Source of the DNA: Trichosporon coremiiforme
Lineage: Eukaryota > Basidiomycota > Tremellomycetes > Trichosporonales > Trichosporonaceae
Assembly: GCA_039545355.1 (NCBI GenBank)
Contig: BCJJ01000025.1
Span: 244,510 to 308,509 of the forward strand
Direction of reading: 5' to 3'
DNA: 64,000 nt
Below are positions 33,090 to 42,799 of the stretch, piece after piece (within the stretch, counting starts at the first letter, position 1; every line of letters begins with the position of its first letter). Both the position numbers and the translations under genes were made by a program. The notes below the pieces were generated by a model. The model ran no database searches, was not told the DNA's origin, and saw only the letters and a program-made list of their open reading frames with translations.

Positions 33090-34230
33090 AGCGCGGTGCG
33101 CTGTGCTGCCTGCAGTGTGCCAGTGTGAGCGGGGTGACAGCAGTAGATAGAGAGTAGACGGCAGAGTTGTAGTTATCGCTTCCAATCTCATAGGGTTGAT
33201 GCAGCTTTGCTCTGCGCCAGTTGCATGTCAGCGTTGGGAGCGTGTCGGGCAAGACTGACAAATCGGCGTTGCATCGTTGCATCGTGGCATGCGTTCCAGA
33301 ACACTGGTCGGAATACTGGTCAGCTGGACGTTGCCCCCGACCGGAGATGGAAGTAGGCATGGTTAGAGGTTTGCGTCGAGGCAGGACGATTCCGTCTCCA
33401 GAGCCCCAAGTTGGCAGGAACAAGGATGTGGGGATGCTAAGCAACAGGGGGCACGCTTGGAGACGGTAGAACTGTTCGTCATACCGCGCACGAGTGTGGT
33501 GTATGTGGGCATGGGCATGCGAGTGTGGGCGTGTGGGTATTCTGGATGTACCCGTTACATGCGAGTCAGTATCCGGGTGTTCTTCCAGGTATGCAGAGCG
33601 TGCAGAGCGTGCAGAGTGTGCAGACGCGCAGAGTGAGTTCGGAGGCTCAGAGGACGAATCCGTACGCCGGTAGGAGAAGGGTGTTGAGCGGAAGTAGGCC
33701 CAGGTCAAGTGCTGAAGGGAAGTATGGCGGAAGTAGCCGGGCCCTAACACCTCGCCATAGACACCGAGCCATGTTCAGCAGCAGTGATAAACGCGCTTTT
33801 GCTATAAAGTTGGGGCCTGACCTGGTTCTGCAAGTTGGCACAACTCACACGCTCTCTTCGCACATCTTGAAGGAAGGAGGAGAAGAGACAACTTTGCTAA
33901 GGTTTGGTGCGAATCCTTGGGAGCTTAGTGTTGCCCACGCCGTTCACATTCGGGTTGTTTACACTTGGTATAAAGGAAGCGTTAGCTCCTTAGTCCCACC
34001 CAGTCTAACGGGCTACTTCCTCTTACATATATCCACGCCCATTCTCATTCTCGTCCTCATCTTTCCCCCGCCCTTCCCTCTCTTGCCTCTTGTCTCTTCC
34101 CTCGACACCGACGTTCAACGTTTCGAACGAAAACTTGGCCGCCAGCTTCCGGAGAACAGCATTACACAAGCCACCGCGCCCTTTGAAGCCACCTCCACTC
34201 CGCTCGTCCACCCCGCAGGCCAAGAATAGA
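33090..34230. other. Intergenic region, DCP2 to GH88 gene
   Basis: Holds a short tandem array (GTGCAGAGC units, about 33594-33626) and, at 33969, a TATAAAGG element 262 nt before the next start codon. From 34020 to 34230 it is C/T-rich leader sequence. No coding frame is recognised. Confidence 0.5.
33969..33976 (+). promoter_or_regulatory. Possible TATA element upstream of the GH88 gene
   Basis: TATAAAGG is followed by a pyrimidine-rich leader and lies about 260 nt before ATG 34231. The distance is longer than usual, so transcription from here would give a ~200-nt 5' UTR. Weak evidence only. Confidence 0.35.
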
Positions 34231-35063
34231 ATGCCCAGCTCGAGCTCTCCGTCCGCGTTCGCGCGCGTCGCGGCCCTCCCCGCCTCCCTGGCCGACAATT
34301 TCACGCCGAGCGACCCCATCCGCGTCGTCGAGGTTAGCCGCAAGTACCTGCCCCCGCGGCCGCCTAATGTGAGTAACTGGCTGTGGGTCTTCCCTCTATC
34401 TCTGTTCTTGTGCTCAGATGGGCTGGTTCGAGAGCCTGGCGTTCGGCCGCAGCGACAGGACAGACGACCCGGTGCTTGGTGAGGGGTGATGTGTATCGGT
34501 GCCGTGGTCACAGGTGCCGCACTGCAGGCTGGTGGGTGGCGCCCACGCCAGCTCCGGCTCTATCGCCGCTTTTCGGTCCGGGCGCCGGTGCCCTCCCTTC
34601 CGCCTCAGGTTGGAGCCGAGTACCAGGTCAAGAGTAGAAGGAGGTCATAGACAGTGATGAGAACTAACGACCAGGTCGAGAACATCACGGGCATCCCCGA
34701 GTACACGACGCCGGGCGGACCGAACAACTATGTCCTGAAGAATGGTGAGTGTCTCCTCCCGTTGAGCGCGAAGCGCGAGGCTGCGTGACTGTGCTCTGAG
34801 AGAAATGAGAGAGCGATGGGCGACAGTTGGGAGGCGATCGGAGGAGCCCGAGACCACTGCTGCGGCTGGATCGGCGGCGTGGCGGCGTCGATCATGCCTG
34901 TCCCATGGGTCGTCGCTTGCTCCGAGACATTACCTCGCTGCGCAGACCCCAGACTTCTCCGGTCTGTTTCTGACAGGAGGTCATCCTGACAAGGCATGTC
35001 GCTATGCTCTGCTATCATGGAACGCGCTCCCATTCCTCTTTCCCGGGCCATCGCTGCGCTCCG

Positions 35064-35133
<70 letters not shown>

Positions 35134-36573
35134 ACACCGCGCCACCGCGCCTCACTCGCTCCGCTCCTTCGCCGCTAACACCCAGTCAATAGAGCCTGGA
35201 CGCAAGGCTTCTTCCCGGGCCTGCTCTGGCTGACTTTGGAGCGTGAGCGCCTGATTAAAGGCTCCCTGCCGTGGCCATACACGACCGACGGCCTCGAGTC
35301 GATGGCGCGCGAGTGGCAGGCGTCGTTCCGGAAGCACGCCCGCAAGGCGATCAACCATGACCAGGGGTTCCGATATGCCTCCTCTTTCGGCCGGGAGCTG
35401 AAGCTCACTGGCAACCAGGAGTGCAAGCCCGTCCTGATTGAGGCGGCGGAGAGTCTCTGGGACCGGTATGATCCTAAGGTGCGTAAGACTTGACCTCGGT
35501 GCAGCGAAGCTGTAACCCCGGAGTCCAATGGCATGTTCGCCGGTTGGTACGCCCGGTTCGCTGCTCTAAGCTTGCTGTGACGGGCGACTGGACTCGTTTC
35601 GCTCTTCCAGCTGTACGCAGCCCTCGACGTCCTCGCTGCGCTCGCATGTCTCGTGCTAACGCCAGATCGGCTGCATCCGCTCCTGGAACCAGATGAAGAA
35701 GGTCGGCGTGCCAGACCGCTACAGACGCGACAACCAGAACGAGCACTTCCTCGTCATCATCGACAACATGATGAACCTTGACTTCCTCTTCGACGTGAGT
35801 GAGTGGACCGGCGACCACAAGTACCGCGACATGGCCATCTCCCAGGCGGACAAGATGCAGACGGCGCATGTACGGCCAGACGGAACGACTTGGCACGTCG
35901 TCAACTTTGGTCATGAGGGACAAGTGCTAGAGAGGATGACGCATCAGGGTGAGTAAAGCGAGTTCACAGCGGAGCTGTGAGGTCACGCCGAGCTGATTGG
36001 AAGTGCGGAGTGAGCGTTGGCTGACTTTCAGGCTACTCGGACGACTCGTGCTGGTCCCGCGGTCAAGCTTGGGCCATCTACGGATACGCGCAGATGTCGC
36101 AGCGCACGGGACGCAAAGATTTCATCGCAACCGCGCGCAAGGTTGCCGACGCCTTCCTTTCTCGGCTGGAGTCCTCGGGCCTGCCGGCATGGGACTTCGA
36201 CGCTCCCCGGAATCCGCTCGTCTACGACACCTCCGCCGCCACGATCACCGCCTCTGGTCTCTTGATTCTCTACCGCGTCCTGCGCGAGGACGATCCCCAG
36301 GCAGCCGACCACTACCTCTCCTCTGCGTTCAACCTCATCGGCTCCGTGAACAGGGAGTGCCGAGCTCCTCCCGCCAAACTGGAGGATGGAAAGGTCAACT
36401 GGGGCGAGGGAGGCTGGGAACCGATCCTCATGCACTCGACCATCAACGGGAACGAGCATGCCGAGGAGCCGTCCATGGATACAGGGCTCGTGTACGCCGA
36501 CTACTACTATGCGGAGTTTGGCAATGAGGCGGTCAAGCTGAGGGACGAGCTTAAGAAGACGTTGAAGAACTAA
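34231..36573 (+). CDS. Unsaturated glucuronyl hydrolase, glycoside hydrolase family 88
   Basis: GH88 enzymes release the unsaturated uronic acid left by polysaccharide lyases, using vinyl-ether hydration. Secure exons: 34231-34368, 34418-34478, 34675-34744, 35186-35478, 35666-35948 and 36032-36573. Family motifs: AWTQGFFPGLLWL, NHDQGFRYASSFGRELKLTG (first active-site Asp), IIDNMMNLDFLFDVSEWTGD (second active-site Asp), GYSDDSCWSRGQAWAIYGYA, and the C-terminal DTGLVYADYYYAEF. No signal peptide is apparent, so an intracellular enzyme acting on imported disaccharides is likely. The link between 34478 and 34675 is unsettled. An 11-nt exon at 34616-34626, or an acceptor after 34654, would each keep frame (465 or 468 aa). 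The 441-nt intron 34745-35185 contains a 70-nt poly(C) run. Confidence 0.88.
35064..35133 (+). repeat. Poly(C) homopolymer of 70 nt inside an intron
   Basis: An uninterrupted run of 70 C residues lies within the intron 34745-35185 of the GH88 gene. It is flanked by CGCTGCGCTCCG on the left and ACACCGCGCCACCGCGCC on the right. The exact length may be set by sequencing or assembly of the homopolymer. Confidence 0.9.
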
Positions 36574-37770
36574 GCAGAGTCGAGCGGAGCGAGAATCTGT
36601 CTGTTATGGTTTCTTCTAACTCGAGCTGGCTTCAAGTGGGCGGAGCGAGACGCATTGCGAACGATGTAACGCTGCAGACGGGAGAGAAGAGAAGGAAGAT
36701 ACCAATGGTGTCTTGAAGCGATAGTGAAAGAAGTAATATTAGTTAGAGCCAGTGTATCAGGGCCGCTTAGACCCCGTCTTGTCCTCATACATGCATGTCC
36801 GTTTCTTGAGCCTGCATTCTCTCGAGCTGTGCGCGGTCGAGACTGACTTGAGATCGAGTGAGGTTAGTCGCGGTCACGTGGGTTAAACGTGTGTGGCGAC
36901 ATCAATGAGGCGCGACTGATTTTCGATGGTGACGAGTTGTGTGTCCATCAGCGTCTGGTCCTCCACCGGAATGCCTTGGGCATCACAATGCATTGGGGGA
37001 ATAACGCATTGTGAGAAACTGCAGACACTGAGTATGCTTGTGCATCACAATGAGACCGAGTACGCTGTCGTTGATGGAGAGTGTCTCGACACTCGTCGTG
37101 CTCGTTTATGCGGCGTCGCATAAGTTCTCTCTAGATTGCGCATCTTCCTACCCGCCAGAGGAGAGGAGTTGAGCGTCTTGGAGTACTGTCTGCAGGCGGC
37201 GGTGGAGGACACCGCATCAGTTGGGCAATGACGCCTGTACACCCCTGCGCTTGCGCTCTCGCTCGGAGCGTGCAAGTGTGCGAGGCAGAGCCCTCATCCT
37301 GACAGTCCTCTACTCGCTTGGAAAAGTGAAGAGGCGGTCCCGATTCCCTCGGACGCACACTCTCACTCGATGGACCAGAGTGCGAGGACGCCGAACACCG
37401 AACACACGACCAGCCCCCTCCATCGCCGTGTCTCTCCTCCTCCGCCGTCCTCTCGATGCTCACCTATGCCGCGGACTGCACGCTACACACACACACACTC
37501 CTTGGACTCGTCACATCCCCAATGCGGCCAGCGCCTCGCGCTCACTTCGCGCTGCTGCTCGCCCGCATCTCGCACGCTGTGCACTCCCCACGTCCTCGGC
37601 GTGACTTGGCGTCGCCTGCGCTCGTCGAGCACGACGGCGCACGTAAAAGCTGTATAAGCTGTCCGCGCTGGCATCTTCGTCCTCCCCCCATCCTCGATTC
37701 ACCATCGACATCTCACATCGTTCTTACGATTATCGCCCTCACACTCTCATCTCAATCACCATCAGCTGCA
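36574..37770. other. Intergenic region, GH88 to acidic-protein gene
   Basis: No gene is recognised. A GAGCGGAGCGAG word lies just after the GH88 stop (about 36582). An inverted repeat CACAATGC...GCATTGTG sits at about 36984-37013, with a further CATCACAATG copy near 37043. A CA microsatellite lies near 37485-37500. The last ~300 nt are C/T-rich leader. Confidence 0.5.
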
Positions 37771-39488
37771 ATGCCCCGCGCTCCCGCCAACCTCCCCGCC
37801 AACCTCCCCACCGCGGGGCCCTCCTTCCACCCCTATGACCGCGTTTGCACGCGTTCCAAGTGGAAGATCCAGCGCAAGTCTCCCCAGATCCTGTGATAAT
37901 TCTGACACCCAGTCACCCGCGGCACCCACGGAGACGTGACCCACGTCGCCTACGACGTCAATCGGGCGTCTGGCTCCGAGTCCGAGACGGCCGAGTGGGC
38001 CGAGACCCGCTCGGCAAGCAGGGGCAACTCGCCCAGCGGTTCTTGTGAGTACATAGCCAAGACATGACTGACGCCAGCCGCGGGCGGCAGCCACAACTCC
38101 TCCCCGGAGAAAAGCAAGGTCGCCGAGTCCGGGGACACAAGGTCCTCGAACCAGGCCGATACGGGCGAGCCGAGCGCCGCTTATGGTGAGTTGTGACGAT
38201 ACGGACGCCAACCTGACGCGCAGCCGGTGGTGCGACCCGCAAAACCGCCCCCTCCCCCGCCCCCGACATGGGCGGCACTCGCGAGAGCCTGTTCGGCCCC
38301 ATGCGTACCCAGCGCGCCTCGTATCGCTGGACCGAGTACGTGTGGGACGACCACAGCGACGAGCAGCGCCGCGCTCACCCTCGCCCGGGATACCCGGGTT
38401 ACCTTGCTTACCTCCGCCGCCTCGCGTCGAGGAGCACCAGCCCCCGCCCCGGGCCTAGCGACACTGGGCCGTCGGGCTGGCGTCACCCCCCCTCGCCCTC
38501 GCCCAACACTCTCGCCGACGCACACGCTCTCGCCGACGCAGGGCCTGCGGAGTCCGGCATCCCTGCCACAATCGAGGGCTCGGCGGACGACTTCCCCGAG
38601 TCTGCCCCGGCCGGGAATGCTGGCTCCGATGAGGTTTCGTCCCCCGACGGAGCCTCGTTGGGGTACGAGCCCGGTGACGAGAAGGAGGGCGAGACCGACG
38701 AGGAGGAAGAGGAGGAGGAGAAGGAGGAGGAGAGCGAGGAGGAGGACGAGGAGGACGAGGACGAGGACGGCAGCGGTTCCGACGGCGTCGACGCCGCCAA
38801 GAACCGCTCGTACCGCAGCGGTGCCCCTGAGCCCGCGCCGTACTCGCCGCGCTCGTCGCCCTCGCCCGCCCCCTCCTCCTCCATCAAGCGCGAGCGCGAG
38901 GAGGATGATGAGGACAGCACGCCCGCCAAACGCGTGCGCGTCGCCGACCTGGCCGCGCCCGCCGAGCGCGTCGACTTCGCGCTCGAGTTCGAACCCATCG
39001 CGTTCGCCCCCGCGGCAACCGTGACGCTGCGTGGTCTCAACGACGAGTTCACGGAGTGGGTGGCCGAGGCGCGTTCGCGCCGGGACGTTGCGTGTGCCGT
39101 CTGGCTGCGCTACGACTGGCACGACCTGGAGGAGATCGAGTGGGAGCAGTGGGAGCAGTGGTATCGCTTCCGCGTCTATGCCGGCGTACCGGTCGACGAG
39201 GCGGGGTTCCGCGCCTGCTTCGACGACGAGTACCCCGAGCGTCGGCGGTGGGACCGCGTCAACGACGAGTTCGAGTACGCCACAAACGTGCTCGGGCGTC
39301 TTGTCGCTGCTCGCCGCGCCGCACGCCAGCACCTCGATCGCCTTGACCGCCTCCAACTCGTCGCCGCGAGGCACAAGCGGGGCTCGCTCGAGTGGCACCG
39401 CGTCTGCGACGACATGAGGGTATGCGTCCGCCGCGCATTCGGCGGCGCTAGCCACGCCATCAACTCCTACCACCGAGTGCGGTGGTAG
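37771..39488 (+). CDS. Acidic protein of unknown function, four exons (about 528 aa)
   Basis: Secure exons are 37913-38044, 38078-38185 and 38224-39488. The first exon, 37771-37852 with a weak GTTCCA donor, is tentative and chosen to keep phase. The N-terminal half is disordered. Residues ~235-270 are an almost pure Glu/Asp tract, followed by a Lys/Arg nuclear-type motif (PAKRVRVAD). The C-terminal ~170 residues look folded: LRGLNDEFTEWVAEARSRRD, WLRYDWHDLEEIEWEQWEQW, a region rich in Arg and Tyr, then AGVPVDEAGFRACFDDEYPE and a long Arg/Leu helix. I do not recognise the family. Nuclear location is a guess from the acidic tract and basic motif. Confidence 0.68.
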
Positions 39489-39661
39489 GTAGTCACGGCT
39501 AGTCGCTCGTCTCGCGTCTCGCACTCTCGGTCCTGGCCCTCGGTCTCGCTCGGTCACGATCACGGTCTCGCTCGTCCTGGTTCAGCTTCGGCTTCTCCAT
39601 CCTCGTCAGTGCCGGTCACTTGCACTCTCACGCCCTTCTTACCGGTTCGCCGGGCGCCCTC

Positions 39662-39699
39662 AATACGGCCGTCTGTCACGAATACGGCCGTCTGTCACG
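39662..39699. repeat. Perfect 19-nt tandem duplication
   Basis: AATACGGCCGTCTGTCACG occurs twice in a row without mismatch. It is outside any recognised gene. Confidence 0.85.
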
Positions 39700-40719
39700 A
39701 GCCTGCACCCATCCTGGGATGCAGAACCAGCACAGCCGTGGCGAGAGGCATTATTCTTCCGTCCGGACCTCCTCAATGCGCCGTCGCCGCTACAAGCCTG
39801 CACCGAGTTGGGTTCAGTACCGCGATCGTCAGTCCATCAGTACACGACGCCCGTGCTCTGCTCAGTCCAACATACTCGCGCCCCTCGCCCGGCGGAACTC
39901 ACCCTCGAGCACTCAGAGACCGTTGTCTGCCCTGCTCGAGGAAGTCACGACAGCCGCAGCGAGGCGCGAAGATCCTCGACCGCACGTTCGTTCCACTGCC
40001 GCTGCAGTTCGCACAACTCGAGCGGTGAAGACCACAGCCCGGGTCTACTCTCGCCTCGGCGAGAATAGCACGCCACGACTCGACCCGAAGCGGATCACGC
40101 GAGTACTCGTACTCGCGACCAGACTGCCCGGACGACGAACAAGACTGCCCTCTCACTCGCTCGCCTCGCATCTGTTCGACCTCCACGCGAACCTCCACGC
40201 GAAGGCACGAAACTCACGGTGAAGCGAATCTCGATCCCCTTCTGCACTCGACCCGCCTGCGGCGGGATGCAGTAGGCCGCACGCAAAGGGGCTTCTCTCC
40301 CCTTCCCGTCCCCATGCTTCGGCTCCTGGCTCCCGGATTGCCAGCCTCAGGAGCCCGCACAGCTGACGCGCCGAACCCGCCGACACCTGCGAGCACACGA
40401 GGAAGGACCTCGACGTTACTCGCACCGCGCCGATCCTCCGACACAGATAGAGGGAAGGCCCTCTGCTTCCGATCGGACGCCGCCAAGCTCATCGCATTTC
40501 AGCTGCGACCCGGCACCTGCAGATATACAGCGCCGACACCTGGAGAGAGTTGCCCCCTTCGAGTTGGCGCCCACCCGTCCCTGCAATCGATGGGGCCAGC
40601 ACCCGGCTTGACTTACCCGAACAACAGTCGACCACCGACACCCCACCAGCGTCCATTACAGCAGCCTTCGGCATACCCGGCCGCAGCGGAGTCGACAGTG
40701 AGGGAACGGGGCAGGAACT

Positions 40720-40995
40720 GAGGTGCCTTGACCCCTCAACGGGACTCACACCTCCATGCAGTGTTCTACTCCCGGACCCGGCCGTCAACCATACGGAGCA
40801 GAAACCGAGGCGTCTTGACTCCCTAACGGGACTCACACACCTGCGCACGCCGCGAAGCGCGCGCAGTGTTCTCCTCCCCGATCTGGTCGACATTCGAGAC
40901 GGCGGTCCTCCCCAAATCACCAACGATGGACCGCCGTCCAGACACGGAGGAGGGACGAGGCGCATGGCTCCCCAACGGGACCCACGCCTCCACGA
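40720..40995. repeat. Three diverged copies of a GAGGYG...AACGGGACYCAC block
   Basis: Copies start near 40720, 40807 and 40957. Each has GAGGYGY, then a CTCMMYAACGGGAC core, then YCACRCC, and the first two continue into GTGTTCTMCTCCC. Spacing is about 87 and 150 nt. This is a decayed local repeat with no coding function recognised. Confidence 0.5.
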
Positions 40996-41054
40996 GACGT
41001 CCTCCTCCAGTTGCGAGATGGGTAGTGATACATTTGTAAGTCTAGTTGGGGGTT

Positions 41055-42241
41055 CTAGTAAATCTGGCCGTTAGCTTACACTCCTGGCCTCATACATCAA
41101 GCACCACCCGAACCATTCCGCCAGCCCACCAACCACCACCCGAGCCCTCCGGCGAGCCCCCCAACCACCCACCACCCGGTCATCCGCTAGTCCAACCCCC
41201 GCCTCGATCGGCACTTCGACCCCACCGGCCTGAGGGCCGGCGGGCGCACTCACCTCATCGAACGGCCTCGTGTCGCGGAAGCACGACTCCCAGACCTCGT
41301 TCACAGCCTTTTCAGCGGACTCTTGTCCATCGCACAGCGGGTGCTGCATTACGGAGAGGACCGCGCGGCGCTTCACGCATGCTTGGTGCTGCTTCGAGAA
41401 GGACCAGCGGCCGCGCTCGATCTCTCGGCCCCAGCGGCAGTCACCTGAGAGGTTGGCGGCGCGAATCTGAGGTCAGCCACTATTTGCGGAGGAGTGGTAG
41501 AGGAGAGTACAGGAGTAGAGACAGTGTAAGAGTAGAGAGAGTAGGCGTGTAACAACAACTGTGCAGTAGTGTAACAACATCGTGTGTACCACCGCTGTTG
41601 TAGAATAGTATACCCCACGGAACAATGCAGCCTTAGACTTACTTCAGAACACGCATGATGCCTCAAGTTCCCCCAGTCCACCTTGAAGCGGCAGTGGTCG
41701 AAGGCATGGATCATCTCGTGCGCGAGCGTGTCCTCCATGTGCTTCTTGTTCATGAATCGGTTCTGACACATGAGGATGCCGTGCTCGGGCGAGAAACCAC
41801 CGACGCGAGTCTCGTCGCAGGGGTGGCACTGCATCCCCGATGCCGGGAACTCGCACCCCGCCAGCCGGAGCTGCTTCAGCATGAAGAGGATCATCGGGCC
41901 TGGGGCGTCAGCGCTGCCTCCGCACGATAGCTATCCCCGATCACCTCGTACAGCCCAGTGTCATTTGATCGAGGTGTTCGGGAACGGCTCTGCTGCGCGG
42001 AGCCTGACTCACTCCTCGTCATAAGCTCCGCCTTCCACTTCTCGCACCGGTCCCAGTCCGTGGCGAGCTTGACCTGCTCGTCGTGCTTTGCGCGCTCTGC
42101 CCTCTGCTCGTCGCTGAGGCCCATGCCGGTGAAGCGGGCGAGGGACTGGCGCCACCGCTCGAAGCCGGCGGGAACCTCGTTCGGGGTAGACTGCGATGAG
42201 CTTGCAGCGTTGGCAGAGTCGCCAGCCTCGGTTGCGGGCAT
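41055..42241 (-). CDS. ATP23: Mitochondrial inner-membrane peptidase Atp23 (235 aa; last exon 9 nt)
   Basis: Atp23 is a metalloprotease of the mitochondrial intermembrane space that processes Atp6 and helps assemble the ATP synthase Fo part. Exons on the minus strand: 42241-42013, 41899-41643, 41466-41254 and 41063-41055. The zinc site is [16 protein letters not shown] (HExxH). Other family blocks are [39 protein letters not shown] and the Cys-containing [10 protein letters not shown]. The third exon ends TRPFDE and the last 9-nt exon supplies Ile, Tyr and TAG, giving the usual DTRPFDEIY end. Length matches the family. It shares a 558-nt divergent region with XRN1. Confidence 0.94.
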
Positions 42242-42799
42242 GGTGTCGGTTGTTGTTGACAGGCAGCTGCGCGATGCCAACTTTCTTGTCTTCCCTCCAC
42301 CTCCGAGCAGAACGGCCGGGCCGAGTCCTGCTCCGATCTTTGAAACCTCCACCGGGCCAGGTCCAGAGGCAAAGCCGAGAACGCGGGAGCAAAACGATAA
42401 TGGCCACGTGGTGCCCTCTCCACGCCTATGGTCGCCGCCTATCAATTGCCTGCAGCCAGCCCAGGACTATGACTCAACGCGCGGATCCTGCCAGACACTA
42501 CCGCCCGCACAACTGGATCCTGCGTTCTCCATGTAACAGCGCACCATCCCCCGCGCACTCCTTGGTTCCACTCACATCTCTACCGCCTGCATCCCAGGCA
42601 TACCTCTGTACTCGGCTCAACGCTCACAAGCGAGCTCGATACCCCACATCACACACGCATACCCTTCGCAGGCAAGAACGCAAAGAGCCCCGACCATCCG
42701 CGGCTGGATCCCGCAGACCATCCAACTATCAGCGCAAAGACGCGACCGTCATCAATTTTCGACTCGTGTTTGTACTCCTAGTGTAGCTTTTTGTCCACG
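42242..42799. other. Divergent promoter region of ATP23 and XRN1
   Basis: 558 nt between the two start codons, serving both genes. The XRN1 side is C/A-rich. I see no further coding frame. Confidence 0.55.

Larger units (their letters stand above)
39489..41054. other. Intergenic region with degenerate repeats between convergent genes
   Basis: About 1.5 kb without a convincing gene. It contains a 19-nt perfect tandem duplication and three diverged copies of a longer block, both listed separately. Open frames here overlap in all directions and have no family features. Confidence 0.5.

Noticed and set aside
38181..39563. Minus-strand open frame of 460 codons opposite the acidic protein gene
   Set aside because: Shadow of a G/C-third-position gene; the plus strand has consistent splice sites and better amino-acid composition.
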